A DNA stretch of 45,335 nucleotides, taken from NCBI GenBank assembly GCA_045580815.1, contig JAZNOL010000046.1, positions 1-45,335 on the forward strand, given 5' to 3'. Source of the stretch: JAZNOL01 sp045580815. GTDB lineage: Bacteria > Bacillota > Clostridia > RUG12999. Of the stretch, positions 7,366 to 15,918 are shown in pieces. The notes under the pieces are model-generated. The model was not told the DNA's origin and made no database searches. It saw only the letters and a program-made list of their open reading frames with translations. The position numbers were made by a program, and so were the translations under genes. Every line of letters starts with the position of its first letter. Position 1 is the stretch's first letter.

Positions 7366-9153
7366 TTATTCCATACGGTTTTGTGTTGTATAAAGCTGAT
7401 AATATTTTCCTTTAAGAGCCATCAGCTCATCGTGAGTGCCACATTCCATAACCGATTTTTCGCCGATAACCATTATGCGGTCGGAATTTTTGATTGTGGA
7501 AAGACGGTGGGCGATAACAAAGGAGGTTCTGCCCTCTAAAATTTTGTTTATACCGGCAATGAGTTTGCGTTCGGTTTCTGTATCAATGCTTGATGTTGCC
7601 TCGTCAAGAATCAGAATTTGCGGGTCACGGAGCATTGCTCTGGCAAGAGAAATAAGCTGACGCTGTCCGGCAGAAAGAGTTGAACCGCATTCGCTGACAA
7701 ATGTGTCATAGCCGTCTGCAAGGTTTAAAATAAATTCCTCTGCGTTAACAGCACGTGTTGCGGCATAAACCTCTTCGTCGGTGGCATTTAATCTGCCGTA
7801 ACGGATGTTGTCCATGATTGTGCCGGTAAAAATAAAGCTGTCCTGAAGCATGTATCCCAGCTTTGAACGGAGCGATTCTACGGTCACGTCCGCAATGTTG
7901 TGCCCGTCAATTAAGATTTCACCGCTTTCAATGTCATAATATCGGCTGAGAAGGTTTACAACGGTTGTTTTTCCGGCACCGGTGGGTCCCACAAGGGCAA
8001 TTGTTTCGCCTGCATTAACCTTAAATGAGACGTTTTCCAAAATTGTTTTATCTTCTTTGTCGTAACGGAATGTTACATTTTTAAATTCTACATCGCCTTT
8101 CACATCGGGCATTTCATAGGCGTTTTCCTTGTCATGAATAACAATATCTTCACCAAGAGTTTCAAAAATTCTGTCAAGGTACGCCGCATTTGTCATAACA
8201 CTGTTATATATATTGCTCAGGTTAGAAATCGGTGCCCAGAACCTGCTTATGTAAGATGTCATGGCGTAAATCATACCAATCTGATATGCCGCCGGGTCTT
8301 TTGTAAGTGCTCCCACTGCAATAAAATAAATAAAACAGGTTGTAAATCTCGACAGAAAATATGTTGTGGGAAAAATAGCAAATTCAATGGATTTTGCTTT
8401 CATAAACGTCTTATAGCTGTCGGTTGCAAGACGTGCAAAAATACGTTTGTTTTTCTTTTCGCGCACAAACGCCTGAGTAATACGCACACCGTTTATGCTT
8501 TCGTGCAAGTAAGCATTGAGATTGGAGTTTTTATCGCTGTATTTCTGCCATGCCTTGCGGTGAATATTTTTAAGGCTGTTTATCACAATTCCCAGAACCG
8601 GCAAGCCAACAAGAGAAATCAGCGTCAGCTTAGGGCTGAGCGAAATCATGTAGCAAAGCACTACAACAATCGAAAACAGCTCCATAACAACGTTTATAAT
8701 GCCGTTTGAGAACATATCAGCAAGGGAGTCAACGTAGTTTACAACTCTTACTAAAATTTTGCCGTGAGGACGTGAATCGTAATAAGAAAACGGCAGCTTC
8801 TGCAAATGCGAAAACAAATCGCGTCGCATATCGTAAATAATTCCCTGACCAACAATGTTCATGTGCTTCATACGGAATTTCTGTGTGAAAAATCCCACAA
8901 TCATAATAGTCAGCATGGCAATGCCAATCATAATGAGCCCTTTTACATTTTCATTCGGAATAGCATGGTCAAAGGCAAGCTGTGTAAGAAACGGGTTTGC
9001 CATGGCAACCACGTTGTTTATCATAACAACGCAAAGGGTTATGATAAGGTCTTTTTTGTAAGGCGAAATATACTTGCCGGCTTTTTTAAGAAGCGAAAAA
9101 TCCAGTTTTACGTTAAGGTCTTCGTCTTTTTTATAGTTATTGACTTTTGCCAC
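7366..9153 (-). CDS. ABC transporter, permease-ATPase half
   Basis: A ~595-residue type IV (exporter-fold) ABC half-transporter. Six membrane helices (about residues 30-310) precede an ATPase domain with Walker A GPTGAGKTTVV, Q-loop MLQDSFIF, signature STLSAGQRQ and Walker B ILILDEATSSID. The signature has T-L-S-A-G rather than LSGGQ. It overlaps the upstream ABC gene, and the two probably form a heterodimer of the BmrCD/LmrCD kind. The start is GTG at 9153 or TTG at 9159, both preceded by GCGAGG. Substrate unknown; drug or lipid export is typical. Confidence 0.9.
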   Translation of the reverse strand: MAKVNNYKKDEDLNVKLDFSLLKKAGKYISPYKKDLIITLCVVMINNVVAMANPFLTQLAFDHAIPNENVKGLIMIGIAMLTIMIVGFFTQKFRMKHMNIVGQGIIYDMRRDLFSHLQKLPFSYYDSRPHGKILVRVVNYVDSLADMFSNGIINVVMELFSIVVVLCYMISLSPKLTLISLVGLPVLGIVINSLKNIHRKAWQKYSDKNSNLNAYLHESINGVRITQAFVREKKNKRIFARLATDSYKTFMKAKSIEFAIFPTTYFLSRFTTCFIYFIAVGALTKDPAAYQIGMIYAMTSYISRFWAPISNLSNIYNSVMTNAAYLDRIFETLGEDIVIHDKENAYEMPDVKGDVEFKNVTFRYDKEDKTILENVSFKVNAGETIALVGPTGAGKTTVVNLLSRYYDIESGEILIDGHNIADVTVESLRSKLGYMLQDSFIFTGTIMDNIRYGRLNATDEEVYAATRAVNAEEFILNLADGYDTFVSECGSTLSAGQRQLISLARAMLRDPQILILDEATSSIDTETERKLIAGINKILEGRTSFVIAHRLSTIKNSDRIMVIGEKSVMECGTHDELMALKGKYYQLYTTQNRME

Positions 9154-9155
9154 AA

Positions 9156-10895
9156 TCAATCAACCTCGCTTTCTGCTTTTTCGCCAAGCTGGTGGTGATA
9201 AACATCACTGTAATATCCACCGTTTCGCACAAGCTGGTCATGACGTCCCATTTCAGTAATAACGCCATTCTCAAGCACAATTATCAGGTCGCAGTTTTTT
9301 ACCGAAGAAATTCGCTGAGAAATCATGAAAACTGTTTTGTCCCTGAAATAGCAGTTAAGCTGATTTTGAATATATTTTTCAGTAGCGGCATCAAGTGCAG
9401 AGGTTGTGTCATCAAGCACAAGCACCGACGGTTTTCTAAGTATTGCACGGGCAAGGGTAAGCCTTTGCCTCTGACCGCCCGAAAGCCCTACACCACGTTC
9501 GCCGATAACGGTGTCATACCCTTCGGGAAGTTTTGATACAAACCCATGAGCATCGGCAATTTTTGCCGCTTCAATAATATCCTCCATTGGTGCAAGAGCA
9601 TCGCCGTAAGCAATGTTTGCGGCAACAGACTCCGAAAACAGGAATACATCCTGCTGTGCAACGGCAATACTACTGCGAAGCCGCTGAATATCAATTTCTT
9701 TAATCGGCACGCCGTCAACTAAAATTTCACCGTCTGTCAGGTCATAAAAACGGCTGATAAGATTGATTATTGTGGATTTTCCTGAACCTGTTGCACCGAT
9801 GATACCCACGTGCTGACCTTTTTTTACATTAAAACTTATGTTACGAAGTGCACCCTCGCCGGCATAGTCAAAAACAACGTTTTTAAACTCAAAATTACCG
9901 TCAATACGGCTTTTGTCGGGATTTTCGCTGTTGACGATGCGGGGTTTTTCTTCAAGAAGAGCCATAATTTTTTCGCTTGAAGCCATACAGTTTGCCGCTT
10001 CGTTAAACAGGTTGCCAAAGTTGGCAAGGGGGGCAGTTATCATCCATACCATGCCATTGAACATAACAATCTGCCCGATTGTCATTTGTCCGGCAATAAC
10101 TAAAATACCGCCGACAGTGATGTTGTAAATTGAAAAAATCGAGCCCATGTTGGCAATAATCGGTGAATATTTTCGTGCAACGGCATTAACCTTGTACTGG
10201 GCAAACCTGAAAGAGTCGTTAAAGGCTTCCATTTTGCGGTTTTCAAAATCAGCTCTGCCAAAAGCCTTTACAACACGGTTTGCACTAATGTTTTCCTGAA
10301 CAATTGTGTTCAGATTTGCTCGCATTTCACGCACATTTCTGAAACACGGTGCAAGCTCTTTGACGGATTTGATACTTACAAAAACAACCAGCGGAAGAAC
10401 AAGAGCCATAAGTGCAATAAAGCTTGCGTCGCACATGGTAATCATAACTACAATTGCGGCTATAAAAATTGCTGCCTGGTCAATAATCATATATAAAACC
10501 CAGGCAAAAAAGTGACGTATGTAATCAATATCCGCCGTCAGTCTTGTCATGATATCACCGGTACGGTTTTTGTCAAAATAGTCAAAATCAAGCGACATCA
10601 GCTTGTTAAAACCTCGCTGACGCATTTTTAAAGCGGCGTGCTGACCTACCAGGTCGATGGTGTAGCGGTTGTAATACCAGATTATCATGTGAAGTGTGCC
10701 GGAGGCAAGAAACGTGCCGATTATGGGACCAATACGGTGGTATTGCCCTTTGCCGATAACTTCGTCAATAATAAGACTGGTGAGATAGGCTTCAAAAATC
10801 TCAAAGCCGCATTTGAAAATACCAAGCAGCAGGGCAGAGCAGTACCGTGCCCGTTTGCCTTTGAGTAAGTCCCAGAAAAACGCTGTTTTATTCAT
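9156..10895 (-). CDS. ABC transporter, permease-ATPase half
   Basis: A 579-residue exporter-type ABC half-transporter and likely heterodimer partner of the next gene. Six membrane helices are followed by an ATPase with Walker A GATGSGKSTII, Q-loop VAQQDVFLF, signature VGLSGGQRQR and Walker B VLVLDDTTSALD. The Walker B is followed by Asp where Glu is normal, so this is the degenerate site of the pair. The frame opens at 11021, but the ATG at 10895 has GGGAGGG and starts at the right place for the family. A promoter lies at 10945-10973. The stop overlaps the next gene's start. Confidence 0.9.
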   Translation of the reverse strand: MNKTAFFWDLLKGKRARYCSALLLGIFKCGFEIFEAYLTSLIIDEVIGKGQYHRIGPIIGTFLASGTLHMIIWYYNRYTIDLVGQHAALKMRQRGFNKLMSLDFDYFDKNRTGDIMTRLTADIDYIRHFFAWVLYMIIDQAAIFIAAIVVMITMCDASFIALMALVLPLVVFVSIKSVKELAPCFRNVREMRANLNTIVQENISANRVVKAFGRADFENRKMEAFNDSFRFAQYKVNAVARKYSPIIANMGSIFSIYNITVGGILVIAGQMTIGQIVMFNGMVWMITAPLANFGNLFNEAANCMASSEKIMALLEEKPRIVNSENPDKSRIDGNFEFKNVVFDYAGEGALRNISFNVKKGQHVGIIGATGSGKSTIINLISRFYDLTDGEILVDGVPIKEIDIQRLRSSIAVAQQDVFLFSESVAANIAYGDALAPMEDIIEAAKIADAHGFVSKLPEGYDTVIGERGVGLSGGQRQRLTLARAILRKPSVLVLDDTTSALDAATEKYIQNQLNCYFRDKTVFMISQRISSVKNCDLIIVLENGVITEMGRHDQLVRNGGYYSDVYHHQLGEKAESEVD

Positions 10896-10944
10896 TTTTC
10901 TTTCCCTCCCGGACACAAGGATAAAATCCTTGAATTTCAAGTAC

Positions 10945-10973
10945 ATTTTACCACAGTAAAAAGCTAAATTCAA
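10945..10973 (-). promoter_or_regulatory. Promoter of the ABC transporter pair
   Basis: Minus-strand TTGAAT (10968-10973) and TAAAAT (10945-10950) with a 17-base spacer ending TGTGG. Confidence 0.6.
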
Positions 10974-11100
10974 CCCGATTTGACATCGAAGTTGCGCTGT
11001 TTTTAAGTTTTTAAAAGCCACAAATACGATTTTTGGAGAATAAGTTAACCATACTTTAAATTTCGTAGCATTTCTTCAAAATACTACTATACTTGTCTTA

Positions 11101-11913
11101 TTACCCGTTTCGTCTGTACCAGGCAGGGGACATACCGGTGCGGCGCTTGAAATATCCCGAAAAATAATGCTCGTCGCAAAAGCCCAGACTGTAAGAAATC
11201 TCTTTTACCCGAAGCGAGGTGTTTCTCAGCATATGCTGTGCGGTTTCGATTTTCCGCCTCATGGCATAGTCATAGGGTGTAATACCAAACTCGTTTTTGA
11301 AAATACGTGTTATCTGTGACGGCGAGCGATGCAGAAAATCTGCCATGTCGTTTGCAGAAATGTTGTTGCCAATGTTTGCATCAATGTAATTTTTGAGTCG
11401 TTCTCCGTCAGACAAAGAATTTGGGCTGTCGATGCGGATTTCGTATAAACAGCGAATTATGGCATGCAATATTTCTTCTGACTTTTTCAGCATAAGCTCA
11501 GGATTTTGGATGTTTTCACGAATAGAAGTCAAAAATTTTTCAAACAGAATTTTTGCCGGTTCGCCGGCGTTTTTTATGTGGTTTACGCCGGTTAAATTGT
11601 AAGCATCCAACAGAGATTTAACAAGAACACCGTCAATGTTAAACCACATTTTTACCCAGGGGTCGTCGTCGAAAGAGTAGTAAAAATGGTTTTTGTCCTT
11701 GTCAAGCATATAAACATCCCCGGCGGAGGCAACAAAAGTGTTTGTGCCGCAGGTTACACTTCCGCTTCCTGATATGATATACTCAAAACAGTATATCCAA
11801 GAATTTTTTCGTTCAATTTTATATGTGCCGTCGCAGAAGGATATTCCGGCAAGAGAAATTTCCAAAGGTTTTTTGCCGGTTATGGTGCCATAATAAAACA
11901 TATTTTCTTTCAT
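11101..11913 (-). CDS. AraC-family transcriptional regulator
   Basis: A 270-residue regulator: an N-terminal cupin-like sugar-sensing domain (about residues 1-150) with a G-S-G-S-V-T segment, then two helix-turn-helix motifs (about 170-270) ending in the AraC signature region ISYSLGFCDEHYFSGYFKR. The frame opens at 11949, but the ATG at 11913 has GTGAGGAA upstream. It is divergent from the GH2 glycosidase at 12021, the common arrangement for an activator of a carbohydrate gene. The ligand is unknown. No transporter gene is adjacent. Confidence 0.88.
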   Translation of the reverse strand: MKENMFYYGTITGKKPLEISLAGISFCDGTYKIERKNSWIYCFEYIISGSGSVTCGTNTFVASAGDVYMLDKDKNHFYYSFDDDPWVKMWFNIDGVLVKSLLDAYNLTGVNHIKNAGEPAKILFEKFLTSIRENIQNPELMLKKSEEILHAIIRCLYEIRIDSPNSLSDGERLKNYIDANIGNNISANDMADFLHRSPSQITRIFKNEFGITPYDYAMRRKIETAQHMLRNTSLRVKEISYSLGFCDEHYFSGYFKRRTGMSPAWYRRNG

Positions 11914-11961
11914 GCGTGTATTCCTCACCTTTTTGCTTAAAATACCCATTGTTTTTTATTT

Positions 11962-11990
11962 ATTTTAGCATTATAATTAAGTTATGTCAA
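11962..11990 (-). promoter_or_regulatory. Promoter of the AraC regulator
   Basis: Minus-strand TTGACA (11985-11990) and TAAAAT (11962-11967), 17-base spacer. It lies in the 107-base gap shared with the GH2 gene. Confidence 0.6.
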
Positions 11991-12020
11991 TACTATTTTG
12001 AAAAACGGAGGTAAAATTTT

Positions 12021-13754
12021 ATGAATATTTTAAGACCGGAGCATCCCAACCCCATATGGAAACGTGATGCGTGGATAAATTTAAACGGACAGTGGGATTT
12101 TGAATTTGATTTCGGCATTAGCGGCAGAGACAGAAAATGGAACGAAACGGCAGAGTTTTCGCACAAAATTAATGTGCCGTTTTGTCCCGAAAGCAAGCTG
12201 TCCGGCATAGAAAACACCGATTTTTTAAACTGTGTGTGGTATCGCCGCAGCTTTGAAATTCCATCTGAATATAAAAATCAAAATTGTATTATACATTTTG
12301 GTGCGGTGGATTACAAAGCCTACATATATATAAACAGCGAGCTTGCAATGACTCACGAGGGCGGTTATACCTCTTTTGAATGTGATATAACAAAATATCT
12401 TAAAGACGGAGAAAACGTAGTGACCGTTTGTGCAGAGGATATTATGCGCACAGGCCGTCAGCCCAGAGGCAAACAGAGCGAGCAGTATTATTCACGAGGC
12501 TGTGATTACACACGCACAACAGGTATATGGCAGACTGTGTGGCTTGAATTTGTGCCGCAAACATATATTAAAACCGCAAAATACTATCCCGACATCGAAA
12601 ACTGCAAGCTGAGTGTTTCGGCAATTGTCTGCGGAAAAGGTGAGCTTATTGCAAAAGCATTTTACGAGGGTAAAGAGGTAGGCACGGCAGCTGTAAAATC
12701 AAACGGTGGCACAGTTAATTTTGAAATAGCACTTTCAGAAAAACATCTCTGGGAGGTTGGCTGCGGCAGACTTTACGACCTTGAGCTTGCTTATGGAGAA
12801 GATAAGATTTTAAGCTATTTCGGACTTCGCAGTGTGCGTCTTGAGGGCATGAAATTCCTCATTAACGAAAAAAGCGTGTTCCAGCGTCTTGTGCTTGACC
12901 AGGGATTTTATCCTGACGGAATTTACACCGCACCGTCCGCAGAAGCACTTGAAAACGATATTAAAATTTCGCTTGATGCCGGATTTAACGGTGCAAGACT
13001 TCACGAAAAAGTGTTTGAACCGCTGTTTCTTTATTATTGTGATAAGCTGGGTTATCTTGCATGGGGAGAATATCCCAACTGGGGATTTGACCATACAAAC
13101 ATTGCTTTTGCACATATTTATATCAATGAGTGGCGTGAAGCAATTGAGCGTGATTTCAACCATCCGGCAATCATCGGCTGGTGTCCGTTTAACGAAACAT
13201 GGGACAGGAACGGTTGTAAGCAGGATGACAATATTTTAAAATCGGTTTATCTTGACACAAAAGCTCTTGACACAACACGTCCATGCATTGACACAAGCGG
13301 TAACTTCCATGTTATTACAGATATATTTGACCTGCACGACTATTCTCAGGACCCCGAAATTCTTCATGTTCGCTACGATGGAATTTTAGAAAAGAACTTG
13401 TTCCTGGACAAAGATACAAAAAACTGGCATCTCCATATAAAACGCCAGCAATATGAGGGACAGCCGGTGTTTATCAGCGAATACGGCGGCATAAAATGGG
13501 TTATGGATAAGGATGAAAAAGGCAACGCATGGGGCTACGGAGACGGACCGAAAACCAAAGAAGAATTTGTTGAGCGTTATCGTGGTCTTACAGATGCACT
13601 TCTTGATAACAAGGATATGTTCGGCTTCTGTTATACACAGCTTTATGATGTTGAGCAGGAACAGAACGGACTTTATACCTACAGCCGTAAACCAAAATTC
13701 GGTATGGAGATTTTCAAAAAAATCAATTCACGCAAAGCAAAAATAGAAGATTAA
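12021..13754 (+). CDS. Glycoside hydrolase family 2 protein
   Basis: A 577-residue GH2 enzyme (beta-galactosidase/beta-glucuronidase superfamily) that releases a terminal beta-linked sugar. Domains in order are a jelly-roll sugar-binding domain (about 1-170, with the DYTRTTGIWQTVWLE motif), an immunoglobulin-like domain (about 175-270) and a TIM barrel. The acid/base is Glu392 in FNETWD and the nucleophile is probably Glu487 in VFISEYGG. It has no signal peptide, so it acts on imported oligosaccharide. GGAGG precedes the ATG. The divergent AraC gene is the likely regulator. Exact sugar specificity cannot be read. Confidence 0.88.
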   Translation: MNILRPEHPNPIWKRDAWINLNGQWDFEFDFGISGRDRKWNETAEFSHKINVPFCPESKLSGIENTDFLNCVWYRRSFEIPSEYKNQNCIIHFGAVDYKAYIYINSELAMTHEGGYTSFECDITKYLKDGENVVTVCAEDIMRTGRQPRGKQSEQYYSRGCDYTRTTGIWQTVWLEFVPQTYIKTAKYYPDIENCKLSVSAIVCGKGELIAKAFYEGKEVGTAAVKSNGGTVNFEIALSEKHLWEVGCGRLYDLELAYGEDKILSYFGLRSVRLEGMKFLINEKSVFQRLVLDQGFYPDGIYTAPSAEALENDIKISLDAGFNGARLHEKVFEPLFLYYCDKLGYLAWGEYPNWGFDHTNIAFAHIYINEWREAIERDFNHPAIIGWCPFNETWDRNGCKQDDNILKSVYLDTKALDTTRPCIDTSGNFHVITDIFDLHDYSQDPEILHVRYDGILEKNLFLDKDTKNWHLHIKRQQYEGQPVFISEYGGIKWVMDKDEKGNAWGYGDGPKTKEEFVERYRGLTDALLDNKDMFGFCYTQLYDVEQEQNGLYTYSRKPKFGMEIFKKINSRKAKIED

Positions 13755-13759
13755 TAAAA

Positions 13760-13794
13760 ATAAGGCAAAACGGTTTGCAGCCGTTTTGCCTTAT
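13760..13794. terminator. Terminator after GH2
   Basis: Fourteen-base arms ATAAGGCAAAACGG (13760-13773) and complement (13781-13794), six bases past the GH2 stop. AT-rich on both sides, it could work in both directions. Confidence 0.8.
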
Positions 13795-13808
13795 TGATAT
13801 ATGCGAAA

Positions 13809-13840
13809 GAGAAAATCCGCTGTATATAGCGGATTTTCTC
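13809..13840. other. Perfect intergenic hairpin
   Basis: Thirteen-base arms GAGAAAATCCGCT (13809-13821) and complement (13828-13840) with a 6-base loop. No T-run follows on either side, so it may be a remnant terminator or an RNA stability element between the GH2 terminator and the candidate ncRNA. Confidence 0.5.
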
Positions 13841-13874
13841 AAAGTGTGTAGCGACTTTTGAAACAGAGTATGTA

Positions 13875-14033
13875 AAATAAAAAAGTGCGCAGCCGAAACC
13901 ACGCACGAAAAATGCACAGCTCCTTGCTGCGACACAATTTTTGCACATAATACAAGTATGTGAAAGTAGAGCATGCATTTTTACCAAAATAAAAATACAC
14001 ACCTATACTATGTGCTATTTAATTGTGTCGCAG
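13875..14033 (-). ncRNA. Candidate structured ncRNA B
   Basis: The 460-base gap 13755-14214 has no convincing gene. On the minus strand a consensus promoter (14038-14066) would start a transcript at about 14031, right at the 13-base inverted repeat CTGCGACACAATT (14021-14033 pairing with 13927-13939). Inside are a 7-base GCACATA/TATGTGC helix and an apical ATTTTTA/TAAAAAT hairpin, giving a rod with internal loops. A CAAGGAG linker follows, then a GC-rich terminator hairpin (13885-13906) with six T. It shares this layout with the candidate at 26856-27063. A 6S-like RNA is one possibility; no known family was recognised with confidence. Confidence 0.5.
13879..13906 (-). terminator. Terminator of candidate ncRNA B
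   Basis: Minus-strand GTGCG...CGCAC hairpin (13885-13906, 8 pairs including G-T) with loop TTTCGG, followed by TTTTTT. Confidence 0.7.
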
Positions 14034-14037
14034 TATT

Positions 14038-14066
14038 ATTGTACCACAAAAATTGATAGTTGTCAA
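14038..14066 (-). promoter_or_regulatory. Promoter of candidate ncRNA B
   Basis: Minus-strand TTGACA (14061-14066) and TACAAT (14038-14043), 17-base spacer ending TGTGG. No open reading frame with a ribosome site follows it. Confidence 0.7.
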
Positions 14067-14166
14067 TAATTTGCACAATAAAATCTGTATAGCGGCTTCT
14101 CCGCCGGAGAAAAGGCTAATGGTCGGTACAAACTTGTAGGGTGAGGTTTTTTGAATTTTTTGCACA

Positions 14167-14204
14167 AAAAAGCATACTGCACGATATTAGTGCAATATGC
14201 TTTT
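14167..14204 (-). terminator. Terminator of the nucleotidyltransferase operon
   Basis: Imperfect arms AAAAAGCATACTGCAC (14167-14182) and GTGCAATATGCTTTT (14190-14204), T-rich in the minus direction, just past the stop at 14215. Confidence 0.7.
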
Positions 14205-14214
14205 ACGCAAAATT

Positions 14215-14958
14215 TTATTTTTTAAAATTTTCAAAAATTTCGTTGACTTCTTTATAGGAGTCATGAGTGCCGATGTCATAACATTCGCCACAAAATTCGT
14301 AAGCGTAAACCGGGCGTATTTTATGAAGCCAGGAAGGGAAGAATCCAGGTGCATCAGGGTTTCCGCCTTCTGCAAGGTATTTTTTGATAAGCGGCAAAGT
14401 ATCCTTTTTATAAATATACGATGCAAATGCCGCAAGATCTGTTTTGGGATTTTGGGGTTTTTCTTCCATTTCCGTCACTTTGCCGGTTTCATCGGTTAAA
14501 ACGTTTGCCATACGTCTTAAATCTTCGATTTTATCAAGACGTTTTACCAAAATTGTATCGGCGTTTTTTTCTTTGAAAAAGTTATAATAATCTTTAAGCT
14601 CAAAGGTGAAAATATTATCACCGGCAATCACAAGCAAATCGTCGTCAATTTTGCAGGTGTTAACTGTAAAATTGATGTCGCCTACGGCACCAAGCTTGTT
14701 GGAATCGTCAGTAGTGCCATCGTTTACGGCTACAATGTTAAGGCGACCGCTGTAACTGTTGCACCATTTTTCAAAAGCATCAAAAAACTTGGCGTTGCTT
14801 GCAATATAAACCGTATCAATTGCCGGTATTTTTTCGAGCTCATCGGTAATGTAGTTAATTATAGGTCTGCCGGCAATATCAAGAAGTGCCTTTGGTCTGT
14901 CTTTTGTAAGAGGATACAGACGTGTTGCATATCCGGCAGCAAGAATTATTGCTTTCAT
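14215..14958 (-). CDS. Sugar-phosphate nucleotidyltransferase
   Basis: A 247-residue NTP-transferase of the glucose-1-phosphate nucleotidylyltransferase type, which makes an NDP-sugar and pyrophosphate. The N-terminal signature MKAIILAAGYATRLYPLT holds the phosphate-binding GxxxR, followed by the Lys of DRPKALLDIAGRP. The metal-binding Asp is in VIAGDNIF. It lacks the left-handed beta-helix of GlmU, so it makes a precursor rather than UDP-GlcNAc by itself. It lies 12 bases downstream of cdaR in the position where glmM often sits. Substrate not determinable. Confidence 0.85.
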   Translation of the reverse strand: MKAIILAAGYATRLYPLTKDRPKALLDIAGRPIINYITDELEKIPAIDTVYIASNAKFFDAFEKWCNSYSGRLNIVAVNDGTTDDSNKLGAVGDINFTVNTCKIDDDLLVIAGDNIFTFELKDYYNFFKEKNADTILVKRLDKIEDLRRMANVLTDETGKVTEMEEKPQNPKTDLAAFASYIYKKDTLPLIKKYLAEGGNPDAPGFFPSWLHKIRPVYAYEFCGECYDIGTHDSYKEVNEIFENFKK

Positions 14959-14970
14959 TATATTACCTCG

Positions 14971-15918
14971 TTATCCTTCGTTTTTGTTTTTTAGTGAAAT
15001 TTTAACTGTGTCATCAACGCCCTCTTTAAGCTTAACACCGTCAGGTAAAATAAGCTTTGCTTCATATTCCCGACCTGCTTCAAGAGCAGAATCAAGTACA
15101 ACAGGCTGTGTGGAAAGCTCATTTACAACGTTTACAGCATCGCATTCACCGTAAATTTCAACTTCATAGGGTGTGGTTTTTATTTCAAGATCGTCCGGTA
15201 ACTGCCCGTTTATGCGCATATCAGGAACAATTTTTACCGTTTTGTGCTGTTCAAGCTCTATTGATACCGAAATCGTTCCGATGTCGGTTATAATTCCGCT
15301 GTTGTCTATACGGTTATTGTCGTTGTCAAAAAAAGATACGTTGCAGTTTATTTTGCCGCTTTCGTGAATATTTGACATATCAACTTCCAAACCGGCGTAC
15401 GAAATTTCTTCCAACGCTAATGACGGCAGAGTGATTGTTACCTGTTTTATAGCAGATTCAATACTTGTGGCGACAAGACCTTCTGACAAATTGTTTACAG
15501 GAATAACCTTAACAGGCATAACCGAGGTGACATATTTGTCAATATATACTTCAACAACCGACGGGTCAACCGATTTTATGTTTACGCCTTCGGGTGCCGA
15601 AATTTCGGGTGTTATGGAATATTTGCCAGGCTGTGAAACATTGTCGAGATTAAGCTTTGCGTAGTATCCGCCGCGAACACCTGTAACAAAACTGCGTTTG
15701 CCATGTGCAGTAAATTCAAGCGTATCACTTGATTTTGAAAAAACAACCATGCCTTCGTTAAGCTGCACCTGATTAAGACCGCATATTATTTCAACATCTT
15801 TAATTTTTTCACTTCTCGGCGGGTCTTCGGTTGTTATAACGAAAAACCACAAGACAAATGCGGCAAGCACCGAACATATTCTGAGAAAGGTTTTATTGTT
15901 CATCCATCCTTTTTCCAT
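14971..15918 (-). CDS. cdaR: YbbR-domain protein CdaR
   Basis: A 315-residue membrane-anchored protein: one N-terminal transmembrane segment (about residues 10-27) followed by extracellular YbbR repeats, probably three or four (about 45-310). CdaR binds the diadenylate cyclase CdaA and tunes c-di-AMP output. The start at 15918 overlaps the end of cdaA by 19 bases and has an AAAGGTGAG site; an ATG at 15903 overlapping by four bases is the alternative. Adjacent cdaA supports the assignment. Confidence 0.9.
   Translation of the reverse strand: MEKGWMNNKTFLRICSVLAAFVLWFFVITTEDPPRSEKIKDVEIICGLNQVQLNEGMVVFSKSSDTLEFTAHGKRSFVTGVRGGYYAKLNLDNVSQPGKYSITPEISAPEGVNIKSVDPSVVEVYIDKYVTSVMPVKVIPVNNLSEGLVATSIESAIKQVTITLPSLALEEISYAGLEVDMSNIHESGKINCNVSFFDNDNNRIDNSGIITDIGTISVSIELEQHKTVKIVPDMRINGQLPDDLEIKTTPYEVEIYGECDAVNVVNELSTQPVVLDSALEAGREYEAKLILPDGVKLKEGVDDTVKISLKNKNEG

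Noticed and set aside
8134..8709. Long plus-strand frame inside the ABC gene
   Set aside because: It is the antisense shadow of a conserved membrane domain; Cys/His/Asn-rich composition and no ribosome site.
10896..11021. Longer N-terminus of the second ABC half-transporter
   Set aside because: The extension covers the promoter and ribosome site, and the ATG at 10895 fits the family length.
13723..14002. Two overlapping minus-strand frames (83 codons each)
   Set aside because: No ribosome site, unusual composition, and they run through a terminator hairpin and the candidate ncRNA, so they are chance frames.
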